A DNA stretch of 64,000 nt, from assembly GCF_019393635.1 (NCBI RefSeq), contig NC_057866.1, positions 7,675,723-7,739,722 of the forward strand. Reading direction: 5' to 3'. Both the position numbers and the translations under genes were made by a program. This document shows, one piece after another, positions 10,715 to 21,974 of the stretch. The notes below the pieces were generated by a model. That model was given only the letters and a program-made list of their open reading frames with translations, was not told the DNA's origin and did no database searches. The stretch is from Dromiciops gliroides. Its lineage: Eukaryota > Chordata > Mammalia > Microbiotheria > Microbiotheriidae. Each line of letters opens with the position of its first letter. Position 1 is the first letter of the stretch.

Positions 10715-10925
10715 CACTGAGGCAGCCAGGTGGAGCAGTGGGCCTGCAGTCAGGAAGACCTGAGTTCAAATCCTGCCTCCAACACTAGTATGTGACCCCA
10801 GGGAAAGTCTGTCTCAGTTTTCTTACCTGTAGAATGGGATAATAAGAATATCTACCTCCTAGGTTGTGAGAAATGAGATAATATTTGTAAAGCACTCTAT
10901 AAATGCAAGCATTATTATCATAATG
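10715..10925 (+). mobile_element. MIR-family SINE, sense, diverged
   Basis: Head GGCAGCCAGGTGGAGCAGTG, B box GAGTTCAAATCCTGCC, then GAATGGGATAATAAGAATA and the MIR 3' motif TAAAGCACTCTATAAATG with ATTATTATC. Confidence 0.75.
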
Positions 10926-11209
10926 AATCAATTGACAAGCATATATTAATCCCTTTGTGCCTATATTTATCTATTTGGTCATTCTTATACTTGTTATTCC
11001 TATGTGCCAACCTCTGTGCTAGGCTCTAGGGATACCACGAAGGGCAAAAGCAGACCCTGTCCTCAAAGGCTGAGGTTCAGAGGCTTGTCTCTCAAGCTGA
11101 GGGTCAGACACTGTGTATGAGACTTGGGTGGCAGTCCTGCCCTTTAGCTCATACACTGGCTACGTCCCGGGAAGATGGCTCCGGAGCTAAGCAGCCTCTG
11201 AGGGATCAG

Positions 11210-11317
11210 GAGTCCCACCCATCTTGTTTTACACATAGGGAAACTGAGGCTCAGAATGTGACCTGCTCAAAGTCACACAGCCAAAAAGTGTCTGAGGTGA
11301 TTTAAAATTCAGGTTCA
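11210..11317 (-). mobile_element. MIR-family SINE, antisense, split by a younger SINE
   Basis: The GGGAAACTGAGGCTCAGA and CAAAGTCACACAGCCAAAAA blocks are typical of MIR read in reverse. The last part resumes at 11488, beyond the SINE at 11318-11487. Confidence 0.65.
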
Positions 11318-11487
11318 GGGGCAGCTAGATGGCAGAGTGGTTAAAGCACCGGCCCTGAATTCAGGAGGACCTGAGTTCAAATCCGGCCTCAGACACTTGA
11401 CACTTACTAGCTGTGTGACCCTGGGCAAGTCACTTAACCCCCATTGCCTGCAAAAAAAACAAAAAAACAAACCAAAAAAAAAAAAAT
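11318..11487 (+). mobile_element. Marsupial tRNA-derived SINE inserted in a MIR
   Basis: Complete copy with an A/C-rich tail. The duplication CAGGTTCAG lies on both sides (about 11310-11318 and 11490-11498), and the host MIR resumes after it. Confidence 0.9.
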
Positions 11488-11497
11488 GCAGGTTCAG

Positions 11498-13885
11498 GAG
11501 TCCTGTGCCACTGTGCTACCTTCCCAAACTGAGTGGGCCGGACCAGGACCTTAACATTCTAGTGGCTCACCTCTTTATTGGTCAGATGAGGAAACTGAGT
11601 CCTGGAGAGCTGAAGGGACTTGCATGAGGGTAACAGAGAGATGGGTTTGAAGTTAGGTCTCTACCTACTCTGAGGTCAGAGGAGGGGAGAAGGTCACCTC
11701 ACTGCCGCTGGCTGCCCCCTTACCATCCCATGACAGCCAGATCCGCGGATGTGGGCACTGCCGGGGCCAGAATGTCTGCGTGCACACAGACTGCAGCTTT
11801 GTCTGTTCCCCTCCTTCCGTGGGGCAGCTGAGTGGGAACAGATGGCAGTGAGGAGGGCTCCTGTCTCCAGGAAGGGGAGGGGTGAGCAGACAGTCCCCAA
11901 GGCAAAGATCAGTCACAGATGCCTCTCAACAATCATTTCCTGGGCTTCTTTTTCTCTCCTGGGTACAAGGAGGGCTTAGGCCAGATCAGTGAGTCTCAGC
12001 CTATGGCCCCCACAGGGCAGGGATCCCTGGAGTTATTGACAATAGCAATTCCAGCCAGCAGGTTGGTGCTGTTAGTAAATAGCCCCGTTTTCCAGGTGAG
12101 GAAACAGGCTCAGACAGGGTGAATCCCATAGCTAGGAAGTGTCTGAGGCCAGCCATGAGCCCAAGCCTTCGTGACTGCAGGCCCTTTACCCTCTGCCAAC
12201 TGGCCTGCTGTTGGGTGAATAAAGAACACACTTTCCCTTTGTCTATTCCTGTTTGCCAACATCTTCAGATGCTGCCAGAATTCATAAAATCCATACTCTT
12301 TTAAGAGCGCCATTGAATTCGTGGCAACTTTCCATTGGTGCATGTTTTCTCAATCAATGAATACCAATGACACAACCATTGGTGATGGGTTCCAAGAAAT
12401 GCCTTGATTTCATTCAATTATTTGTTCCTTCAGGAAGTGTCTGCCACGTGCCTGGCACGATGCAGGGCCACAAGATACAAAGAGGAATGCTGTGTGCCCT
12501 CAGATTGGTTCTGGTCTACTGAGGAAGACAACACGCAGAGAGACAGATGTAAACATGTGTGTATGTGTAAGTACAAATAGGAGCTAGGTTGGGGGTGCCA
12601 GAGAGGGCGCCCCCGGCAGCTCAGGGCATCAGAAAGGCCTCGTGTTGGAGGAGCTGAACTTGGAAGGAAGGAAATAGAGCCGGGCATGGAGTCAAGTGTC
12701 TGGGCTCAGTCACCTTCTCCCTGTGTGACCTTCTGAAAGTCACCCCATGTCTCTGATGTTCGGTCCCTTTATCTGTAGAATAAAACTAGCCATCTTCATC
12801 ACCCCCACAGGGCTCAGAGGGAGAGCACAGACCCCCTCTCGAACAAGGAGGTACTTTAAAGATGCCTGTACTCCCCAGCTCCTGGAAACTGCTATTGGAG
12901 GGCCAGGCAGAGGCCTGGGTGGGCCCGATATTGGCCCCGAAGGGTTGGCAGGCCTCTTTTCTCCTTCATCCTGCAGGTCTTGGGGCAGGCCTAGGTCTCT
13001 GGGGCTCGGTGCCAGGCACCTGGCCCACTAAATGTGCCAAGGCTCAGCCTATGATCCCTGACACGGGGCCAAGCATGTTTGTGGAATTCTATCCTGATGC
13101 CTGGGTCTCGGTAACACGGCTCTGATGGTGGTAGGGATTTGCTGACCTGGTTACCATGAACTCTGCTTGAGAAGAGAAATCCTGCAAGCCAGATGTGTGG
13201 GGGCTGATCTGGTCCTGCTGACGCTTAGGAGCTGACAGCTGCAGAGGGGAGCAGGGGGCGAAGAGGGAGAAGGGGAAAGGGCCCCAGGGGGAGGGGGCAG
13301 CTTCCCACTCCCTGAAGCTTGCTCCTTCCTCTCCAGGCCCCTATTTGCTGATGTCCTCCCCATCCATTTCCTGTTCGCTTATCTGTATGCGGGCTGTTTC
13401 CACCAAAGCAGGGACAGCTTTGCTTTTGTTTCTGTATCTCCAGCAGCCAGCAGGATGCCTAGCACACAGTAGGTGCCTACTTGATGCAGGCACTGTTTAA
13501 CTGCCTGATGTGTTTGTTGGTTTTCCTGAACCACTTTTTTCTCTGTTTTTAATTCCTTGCTACAAAAAATAGCTTTTTTGGGGGGAACAGGGGAAGGAGA
13601 GGAGAGGGGAGGGAGGAGAGAGCTCTACATTTGGGATTAATGGTGATATAAAAACAAATGAATGAAGATAAACCCATTAAATAATAAACAAATGCTTATT
13701 GAATGAATTAACTGATGAAATATGAAGTGTCAATGGTAAGATTTGAACCCAGGTCCTCCTGACTTCAAGTCAAGGCATCTGTGCATTTCCTGCCATTACT
13801 CTCCTTTGCTCTCAGTCAGTAAGTCCTTATGAGGTATCTCATAAGTACCAGGCCCTGTGCTAGCCTGACGTTCCAATAAAGGGCA
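11498..13885. other. Intergenic region, GC rising, only old repeat relics
   Basis: No exon could be supported on either strand. I see MIR-type blocks around 11570-11650 and 12090-12200 (GAGGAAACAGGCTCAGACAG) and an old repeat around 12400-12560. A purine-rich run lies at 13240-13300. Base composition shifts here from AT-rich to GC-rich. Confidence 0.5.
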
Positions 13886-13888
13886 AGA

Positions 13889-14040
13889 GGGGCAGCTAGG
13901 TGGCGCAGTGGATAGAGCACTGGCCCTGGATTCAGGAGTACCTGAGTTCAAATTCAGACTCAGACATTTAATACTTACTAGCTGTGTGACCCAGGGCAAG
14001 TCACTTAACCCCAATCGCCTCACAAAAATAAAAACAAAAA
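13889..14040 (+). mobile_element. Marsupial tRNA-derived SINE, intact target duplication
   Basis: Complete copy with an A-rich tail. CCAATAAAGGGCAAGA on the left and CCAATAAGGGGCAAGA on the right form a 16-base duplication differing at one base. Confidence 0.9.
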
Positions 14041-14044
14041 CCAA

Positions 14045-15137
14045 TAAGGGGCAAGAGATAGGCCCTGTCCTCAAAGGCAGGTTGATAAATTTAGGGCTGG
14101 AAGGGACTGGTGAGTAAGTACCCAAGGCAGGATTCAAGCTGAGGACCTCCTAACTCCAGGCCTGTGCTCTCCCCACAGTACAATCAGCTCTTTCTGCATT
14201 GCCTGAAGGCCTCCAAGCTTGACTCTCCCTGGTGACATTCCTGCTTATGTCCTTTCTCTGTCTCTTCTGCCATCATCTATGTTGGTTTGGAGGTGTCAGT
14301 CCTAGCCCTCAGTGACGGTGGAGGGAACAAGGGGACTGTTAACAGGCTGCCTCCTTGCCTTGAGTGAGGCTTTACCCTAAACTCAACGGGCCTACTGACT
14401 TCAGCAATAACTAGGTCAGGCTAAGTCTTTGGTCTGTTATTTAATTTAATTTTGGTTTCAATTAATAAGTGTCATTTCTTTTCTCACTCTCCCTTCCTCC
14501 CATTGGGAAAAAAAACAAAAAAGTAAAACCAGACCCTTGTAACAAAAGGCTTGGTTAAGCGAAATAAGTTCCAGTGTTGATCCTGCCCACAAACGTGCTC
14601 TCCTCCTGAACTCAGCCTGTGCCCTGTGTCAGGAGGTAGACAGCAGCAGCAGCCCCTGGAGTCAGCTGCTGTCTCAGCAATGGCCTTTGATTGGAGATCC
14701 AGACCTGCCAAGGAAGCCCACCGCCCCTCTGGTCACCCATTATTGGCGAGATTTGCCTTGCTTGGAACTCAAAGGCAAAATGCAGACAACGTAATTACAA
14801 TGGGGTAGGGGCAGGGGCTCTTGGTTCTGCCAGTGGGGCCAAGTGGAACAAGTCTAACCTTCTTCCCCATGACAGATCTTGGGGGCTTGAAGAAAGTGAC
14901 CAGATTCCTCCCCAGGCTTCTGCTCTGGGGCCAAACACAGCAACTTCCTTTCATTGATTCCCCCAAGGCAAGACCTCCGGGCCTTTCCCTGATCCTGGTC
15001 CCCTTCCTCTGGGCAAGACGTTGTAGACCCAGAACTGAACAGGGTGGCCCAGCAGAGATCCCAGGTCCCTGTTAACATCCCAGCAATGCTGGGAATGAAT
15101 GAATAAATGAATGAATGAATAATGCTGTGGGAATGAA
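14045..15137. other. Intergenic region with an L3/CR1-like relic
   Basis: No exon supported. At about 14815-14900 the order GGGGCCAAGTGGAACAAGTC then CCCCATGACAG matches the 3' part of the same old LINE type as at 9641. A GAATGAATGAAT run sits at 15092-15120. Confidence 0.45.
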
Positions 15138-15217
15138 GGAAGGAAGGAAGGAAGGAAGGAAGGAAGGAAGGAAGGAAGGAAGGAAGGAAGGAAGGAAGGA
15201 AGGAAGGAAGGAAGGAA
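15138..15217 (+). repeat. (GGAA)20 microsatellite
   Basis: About twenty nearly perfect GGAA units (ETS core tetramers) in the intergenic DNA 2.3 kb upstream of CABP2, preceded by the related repeat GAATGAAT. Confidence 0.95.
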
Positions 15218-16372
15218 CAAAGGAACAGAGGAACAAAGATCCTGGCTCTCACTGATCACACAACTTGTAGGGGACACAGCTATTGAATGAGGGGAGTTCA
15301 GATACAGTCTCTGGGCTGTTTTATTACCCCAGGGTTGGACAAGGTAGGCCTCCTCCCTGCCCTCACCACCACCAATGTGGCAAGACAGAAGAAGCTGTGT
15401 CAGTGGGAGGGCATGCCTGTTTGCAGGCCCTAGACCTGAGCTGGGGAGGAGGCCCAGGAGGGGCAGGCAGGACCTAGCTCAGGTGGCAGAGAGACTGACT
15501 GGAGGGGGGATCTGGTTCCCGGTGACAAAAGGCTGGGGGGGGGGCAGGTGAATAAAACATGAGAGGGGCACTGGGCTAGGCCTGAGGCAAACTGACCTCA
15601 TTCTGTCCAGCTCAAGGAGCCAGAGCCCAGGCTGGTGAGAGGGGCTGGGCATGGAGGGCTGAGTCCCTTGGTCTTAGGAGGGGAGAGTAAGGTGGGGATG
15701 GGGAAGGGTTGGGGAGAGAAGGGGCTGGACATGCATTGTGGGAACCAGAGAGAGCTGTGAGGATGGCCTTAGGGACTGCTGGAGAAGGGGGAGGCAGAGG
15801 GCAGAGGGCAAGGGCAGTCAGAGGCTGGCTGGAGCTGTGACATGTAGTCAAGCAGGACAGAGCTCTGCCAAGGTGTCCTTCCAGGCCGTGGGGAGGACAA
15901 GAGCGAGCCCCAACATTGCCCCTCTTCCTCCTCCTTCCTGCCGCCCCCACCCCCCCCAGCCAAGGCCCACGGAGGCCCACCCTTATGTGTCCAGGGCCAG
16001 GCATGTGCAACCTAGCCAGTGAAGAAGCCGGCTGAGGTCAAAGAAGGAGCCAGGACTGGGGTCCAGCTGGCATCTTCCTGAGGGGCGCAGGGTGGGGGCA
16101 GGGCCCTCTGGAGAGGTCCTGGAGGGCAGGCAGGATGGTTAGCCAGCCCCAGCGGCACCTCCTGGAATCCAAGGCAGTAATGTGGGACAATGGGAAGACA
16201 ACAAGATGGCAGGAGGGGTGGGGAGGGTGACAGCAGACCTGCCTGCGGCCCTGTGGGAGCCCCAGGCTCCAGCCGAGGTCAGGGAACCTCAGAGGAGCTG
16301 CGGCCAAGGAGTGGGAGCTGGGGAGTACGGGAGTCCATTGAGTTCCTGCACCTTCCTTTTCATGGGTCTCCC
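15218..16372. other. GC-rich intergenic stretch upstream of CABP2
   Basis: Roughly 1.1 kb with no repeat I can name and no supported exon. It contains short purine-rich runs and a G-run near 15536-15544. A distal promoter of CABP2 could lie here but no motif decides it. Confidence 0.4.
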
Positions 16373-16414
16373 CAGAGGACCAAAGGCCCAGGGAGCTCAT
16401 AGCCCGGGGAGCTC

Positions 16415-16609
16415 ATGGCCCAGCCTCAGAACCACCCCGCAAGGGCTCTGGAGGAAGACCCTGGCCCCAGCGGGGCCCTGACCAGCCCGGGACCCCAGGA
16501 AGCAGGGACAAATGGGAAACGTGGTGCGAGCCCTTCCTCCGACCCTGCAGATCACGGGCTCCAGGACTCAGAAGAGCTCGCTGCCCAGATCGAGGCTGCT
16601 TATGGGCCG
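16415..16609 (+). CDS. CABP2: Candidate alternative first coding exon of CABP2 (65 codons)
   Basis: An ATG at 16415, with an in-frame TAG 15 bases upstream (16400-16402), opens 65 codons that end exactly at a strong donor (CCG, then GTAAGG). Phase is 0, so it joins in frame to CABP2 exon 2 (18462) or, skipping that symmetric 165-base exon, to exon 3 (19355). The peptide is Pro/Gly/Ser-rich and ends EELAAQIEAAYGP; from memory this resembles the AAQRTYGP that precedes the first EF-hand region in human CABP4. If used, it would replace the myristoylated N-terminus by a longer soluble one, as the long form of CABP1 (caldendrin) does. The start context is weak. Inference only; no transcript evidence. 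Confidence 0.4.
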
Positions 16610-16793
16610 GTAAGGGCCTCTGGACGGAGAGAAGGCTGGGGTTCATGTCCATAGGACCCCTTGATGAGTGGGCCTCGCAGAGGGAGCCCAACATGGTTGA
16701 GGACTGTTGGCAGGGCCTCCCTTCTCGTCCCCATGATCACCCAGGCTTTGTGCTAGGGAGGAGGGCATGAGAAGTGGTGTTGGGGGGCAGCTA

Positions 16794-16930
16794 GGTGGCG
16801 CAGTGGATAGAGTACCAGCCCTGGATTCAGGAGGACCTGAGTTCAAATCTGCCCTCAGACACATAACACTTATTAGCTGTGTGACCCTGGACAAGTCACT
16901 TAACCCCCACTGCCTCAAGAAAAAAAAAAG
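16794..16930 (+). mobile_element. Marsupial tRNA-derived SINE, intact target duplication
   Basis: Complete copy with a short A tail, between the candidate exon at 16415 and the main CABP2 first exon. AAGTGGTGTTGGGG is repeated on both sides. Confidence 0.9.
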
Positions 16931-17518
16931 TGGTGTTGGGGGAGGGGGAAGTTAGAGGTTCCCTGCCAAGCTCAGAGGCAAGGATAAGGTCAAGGAAGAG
17001 ATGAGGGGAGCAGGGGTCCCCAGTGCTTCAGGAAACCCTCATTGGTGGTTCCCAACCCTCAGAAAGTCCCCCTTACTCCCCAGTCCCCAGGGACTGGCTG
17101 TCTCCACCCAGAAGGCAGCCCCTAGCTCTGGGGAAGACTTAAATCTAGCTAGATTGTGGAGAGATTAAGGATAGAGCTGAAAAGGGTAAGGGGGGAGGGG
17201 AGTCTGGAGGAGGAAAACCCCCAGTGGGGAGGGGGCACCTAGGGAGCAGAGGCACAGGGAGGCACAGGGACCCCAGCCGGCTCCCCCAGGGCAGGTTTGT
17301 CCCCCTCCACTTGAAGACCGAGATAATCCCAGGATTAGGGCCCCAGCCCCTGTGCCTGAGGCCTGGTGCCGCCCACCTGCCCCCAGTCTTCCCCAACAAA
17401 ACCCTAGCAAATCTCCTAAAGAGCTCACAAGCAGGGAGCAGGCTGAGTCCCTGCACCCAAGGGGCTGGCTCTCACACCTCCTCTCAGGACCCCCGGTCCT
17501 GGCATGGTTCAGGAACTC

Positions 17519-20500
17519 ATGGGAAACTGTGCCAAGCGGCCCAGATGCAGGGCACTCAAGGTATGGGCAGGGGGGCTGGGGAGAGGGGTGGGGTCTGAGG
17601 AGGCTGTGGCAGGGGCGCAGGGCAGGGGGAGTGTTTGGGGAATAGGGTGCTGGGCAGATCAGGATGGGGGGGAAATGTGCCCTCAGGACAGAGGTGGGGG
17701 CACCAGCGTCAGGCCTAGACTGGCCCTTCTGGGCCTGATGGTCTGTGGTCTATGGTCCTTTCTGGGGAGGTATTCTGTTCTATGTTCTACAGTCCCTCCC
17801 AGCTCCCATATTTGATGTTCTATGTTCTAAGATTCCTGACACATTCTGTGTTCTAAGATCTCTCCCAGCTCCCATATTCTATCTTCTAAGATCCCTGACA
17901 CATTCTGTGTTCTAAGGTTCCTCCCAGCTCCCATATTCTATCTTCTAAGATCCCTGACATGTTCTATGTTCTAAGGTCCCTCCCACGCCAATATTCAATG
18001 TTCTGTGGAGTTGCCCAAATCCCCAAAGGGCTGAGACTGGGTACAATAGTAAATCAACTTCCCCACTCTGCCCCCAGACACTGCCCCAGTGATGATGCCC
18101 TCAGGAATGCCCCTTGTCTCCGATCTCAGGTTCCCCCACCCTGTTCCCCAATGGATGCCCAGTCTTCTTACAGCCTGCTCTAGGCTCTCCCTGGTTGGCA
18201 GTTGATTGACGTAGGAAAGAGCTTCCTTCCCCTCCCAGGTGACATAGGTAACATTTTAACATATGTCAGAGCTGGGAAAGAGTGGCTAATGCCCAGGCCC
18301 AGGGCCAGGCCAGGGGGGCTCCATTTCTGGGCACAGAGGGCCAGCCCAATGTCCCTCAGGTCATCCCTTGTAGGGGCTACCTATTCCAGATAAGTGGGGA
18401 GCCAAACCGGCCCTTGACAGTGGCCCCCCTCCAGAGCCTCTCATTCCCTGCTTTGCCATAGGACCATTGGCCACGGCTGGGGTCCCCTGGGGGCTCCTGC
18501 CCAAGCACAGTCTCGGAGGATCAGGGGTTGGCTTCTGAGTCACAATCCCAAGCCTACTCAGTCCTTAACCGCCTGGTGGGCCCAGCCTGTATCTTCCTCC
18601 GGCCCAGCATCGCAGCCACCCAGATTGTATGTACTCACTGCTCCTAGCCCACCACACGCCTGACCATTTGGGCCTGCCCTCTGTCCCCTGCTTCCCTAAC
18701 CCCCTGGAGATCCCCAGTCCACTGACCCCTGCCTGACCTTTCTTCTCCCTAACCATCCTCCCCCGGCTGAGGACGCTGTCCTAGGCTCAAGCCTTTGATA
18801 GAACAAGGGGAGGAAAAGGGGGGCACCCAGGAAGGACAGAGAGTTACCCCCAGGGATGAGGCGTGAGGCGCCCAGAGCTCCAGAGACCTCCAGAGGACAG
18901 GACTTGGCATGATGTTCTGCGCAGTGACTTAAATTTAGTAAAGCATTTGCTGAAGTAAATGAGATTATTTGGAGAAAGCCAGGAGACCCGCGATGCTGGG
19001 AGACAAGAGCTAGGAGAGAAATGAAGGAAGGGGGAGACACTCAGGAAGAGGAACACTGGGGAGCGGAAGGGGGATGTGCCCACCCCCAGCCTCCCTCCAG
19101 AGGGCCCCCGAGGGAGCCAGGTGAGCCAAGGTTTGGGCTCAGCACCTGGGGCGCAGCGTGAAAGCACAGAGGAGTCTATAGCAGTACCTAGGAGAGATCA
19201 GGGATAAGGGAAGACAGTGAGCACCAGGTGTGAGCAGGAGAAAGAGCCCAGGAGAGCCAGGGTCCGCTTGGTGGGGAGGGGGATGGGAAGGAAAGGGGAA
19301 GGACTGTGGCCCAGGGGACCCCTCATCGGTAACCAGGCTCTGTCTCCCTCTCAGGACAGGGAGCTTCGCCCAGAAGAGATAGAAGGTAAAACGGGCCCTC
19401 CCCGGGCCTCCCATTCCTTTAACCCCTCCCCGCCCCTGTTTCAGCTCTAGTTCCCACATCCAGAATTCTTGTAAGTTGGGGCTCCAAGCTGGGGGGGATA
19501 GAGTAGTGGGGTGGGGGCCAGGGGAGGGACAGGCCAAGCAGAAACCTGAAGGGCATCAGAGCTGAGGAGGAGGATCTGAAGGGGGGAAGGATCACTCTAG
19601 GGAGGGAGCAGAGGTGGGGGGCCTGGGGAGGGATGGGAGTCGGGGGGACACTCACACGGCCCCTCTCCTAGAGCTACAGACCGCTTTCCAGGAGTTTGAC
19701 CGAGACCGGGACGGCTACATCGGTTACCGTGAGCTGGGGGCCTGCATGCGCACTCTGGGCTACATGCCCACTGAGATGGAACTCATCGAGATCTCCCAGC
19801 AGATCAGTATGTCCCTGGCCCACCTGGGGGGCCCTCAGGCTGCCCTCTCCCCAAGGTTTTCCCTGAAGGACAGTCCTCTTGGGGCATCAGCCTCAGGGGC
19901 CAGGGCTGGGCAATCCCTTTGGGCCTTTTCTTTTGAAGGCCCCTGGGGGCATCTCTGGGCTTTCCTTCAAACCCGCCATGGTGGTCAGGGAACCAACCCA
20001 AGGATGAACATGGATGTCCCCTGGGTTAAGAGGGACTTGGCCAAAGAGCCTGCGTATGTCAAAGACAGCCACTAGGTGGCGTCATGAATAGAGAGACCTG
20101 TGGTCTGGAAGATGTTCAAATGTGACCTCAGACACTTCCTAGCCCCCATGACTGCCTCCTTTCCTCATGCGTAACAGAAAGACCATAGTAGCACCCGCCT
20201 CTCAGGGCTGCTGTGAGGATCAAACGAGGGGTCTGTGAAGCCCTTTGCAAACCTGAAAAATGCTGCTATTATTATTATTGCTGATTCCAAAGCCGACCCT
20301 CCATGCATTCCACCATTGTCTCAGGATCGAAGTGGAAACCACGGATTGATTTATATCCATCTAATAATCACTTATTAAGTGCCTGCTGTATACGTGCCAG
20401 GCAGCAGGAATAATGAACCCCTGGCCAGGGGGTCAGGAAGCCCTGGGTTCCAGTTCTGACTCTGACACATCTTGGCTGTGTGGCCATGGGCCGTCACAGA

Positions 20501-21676
20501 ACCTCTCAATGTCTCAGACAAGTCTGAGAGAAGAAAAGATTCCCGTTGGCCTTGGCAGAGGGAATTAGTTTTTCTTTGGGGAGTTCCCTACAGCCAGGAA
20601 ATCATAGATTAAGAGGGGGGGGAAGGCCCAGGCTCGGTGCTAGGTGCTGAGCCCCAGGTGCTGAAGAGAGAATAACTATAGACCAAGTGAATTTAAAGTG
20701 ATGAGGGAAGGCGGGCAGATTGCGAAGTGCCCCTGTGCTGAGGCAGACACAGGACAGAGGGGTCCCTGGGGAGGCCAGTGCTAGGAGGAAGCAGTTCTAT
20801 ATAAGTTATAGCTGGGAGCCGGGCCCCTGCTCTGCTTACCTTGGATGCCAGGTGGTGGGAAGGTGGACTTTGAAGACTTTGTCGAGCTGATGGGCCCCAA
20901 AATGCTGGCAGAGACCGCAGACATGATTGGAGTCAGAGAGCTGCGAGATGCCTTTCGGGAGGTGAGGCCAGGCAGCTGAGGGCGGGGGGCGGAGATGGAG
21001 AGGGGGGAGCTCTGGTCCAGGGGGCCGGGGCCAGGTGTGGCCTCCGGTGGGGGCTGCTCAGGAGGGGTTGGTTCCATGACTGAGGGTGTTCCTCCCGGGG
21101 GTTCTCCCAGTTTGACACCAATGGAGATGGCCAGATCAGTCTGGGGGAGCTGCGAGCAGCCCTGAAGGCCCTGTTGGGAGAGCGCCTCAGCCAGCGGGAG
21201 GTGGACGAGATCCTGCATGACATTGACCTCAATGGGGATGGACTCGTTGACTTTGAAGGTACCACCTGAGCCAGGATGCCCCTCCTAGCCTTCCCAAGAA
21301 TCCCCTAGAAAAGCAAATGCCCCCCTTGCCCCAGAAATGGCTGGCAGGACACTCAGAGGCCACCTAGGCCCAGCCCCTTACTATGGAGAGGGGGAAACCA
21401 AGCCCCCAAGAGTAGGAAGCACCTGCCCATAGTCACCAAAGTCAGCTCCAGAATCAAGTCTGCTTTCTACATATCTTCCGTCCAACCCCAAAGGTTGGCC
21501 CCAGCCTCTTCTGGCAGGGTTATGTTAGCTCCAGATGGGACCCTGGTACCCAGTATGGCGTGAGTCCCTCCAGGTCAGAGCTGAACATTTAGATCAGCCC
21601 CAGAACCTCCCCAAGTGGGGACCTGAGAGCTGAGAGCCCTGCCCCTACAGAGTTTGTGCGCATGATGTCCCGCTGA
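17519..21676 (+). CDS. CABP2: Calcium-binding protein 2 (EF-hand neuronal calcium sensor)
   Basis: Seven coding exons: 17519-17560, 18462-18626, 19355-19385, 19672-19806, 20852-20961, 21111-21258, 21651-21676; 218 residues (human about 220). CaBP2 is a calmodulin-like sensor that modulates voltage-gated calcium channels in cochlear hair cells and retina. EF1 (89-100, [12 protein letters not shown]), EF3 (163-174, [12 protein letters not shown]) and EF4 (200-211, [12 protein letters not shown]) keep canonical calcium ligands; EF2 (around 131-140, [10 protein letters not shown]) lacks them, as is usual in CaBPs. The start MGNCAK carries an N-myristoylation glycine and a nearby cysteine. An in-frame ATG five codons upstream (17504, better Kozak context) would hide that glycine. 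The [15 protein letters not shown] segment in exon 2 is diagnostic for the CaBP family, and position next to CDK2AP2 argues for CABP2 over CABP4. All introns are GT-AG. Confidence 0.95.
17770..18005 (-). repeat. GTTCTAAG-type minisatellite (cluster 1, CABP2 intron 1)
   Basis: Three to four imperfect units of about 59-60 bases, each carrying TTCTAAGATCCCT and CTCCCAGCTCCCATATTCTA. On the minus strand the unit reads like the AGAACATAGAATNTCAGAGC units in AIP introns (46845-47150 and 48315-48545). Confidence 0.8.
20075..20285 (+). mobile_element. MIR-family SINE in CABP2 intron 4
   Basis: Diverged head CCACTAGGTGGCGTCATGA, then GACCTCAGACACTTCCTAG, a GGATCAAACGAGG block and the 3' motif AATGCTGCTATTATTATTA. 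Confidence 0.65.
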
Positions 21677-21957
21677 CCTGACCTGACCTGCTGCCAGCCT
21701 GCCCACGGAGAGACCCTGAGGGCAGCAGCTTGAACCCTGGGATGCCAGCTCAGCCACAATCCTAGGGAATATCCAATCCCACTCCTGGGATCCCCCTACC
21801 TTTACCTCCCCCTTGCCCTTCACCGAAACTGTGTGCCTGGGGAAGGCTCCCAGGTTCTCCCTCTATATCCCTGGTCTCTCCCCACTCCTCACAAGTCCCT
21901 CTGCCCCTGGTGGGCCTGTGTGTGCCCCTCCCCATCCCTGTCCTTATCCTTAACAAG

Positions 21958-21963
21958 AATAAA
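21958..21963 (+). terminator. CABP2: Poly(A) signal of CABP2
   Basis: AATAAA 282 bases after the stop codon, followed by a TTTCTGGATGTCTG GT-rich stretch. Confidence 0.85.
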
Positions 21964-21974
21964 GTTTCTGGATG

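Noticed and set aside
19614-20075. 153-codon frame starting upstream of the first EF-hand
   Set aside because: It is CABP2 exon 4 with read-through into both introns; the AG before 19672 and GT at 19807 give the proper exon.
20798-20805. TATATAAG as an internal CABP2 promoter 47 bases before exon 5
   Set aside because: A single TATA-like word within an intron, with no initiator or start codon context to support it; the exon 5 acceptor is normal.
17519-21676. Naming this gene CABP4 instead of CABP2
   Set aside because: The MGNCAKRP start, [15 protein letters not shown] segment and location beyond CDK2AP2 match CABP2; CABP4 would be expected beyond TMEM134, outside this window.
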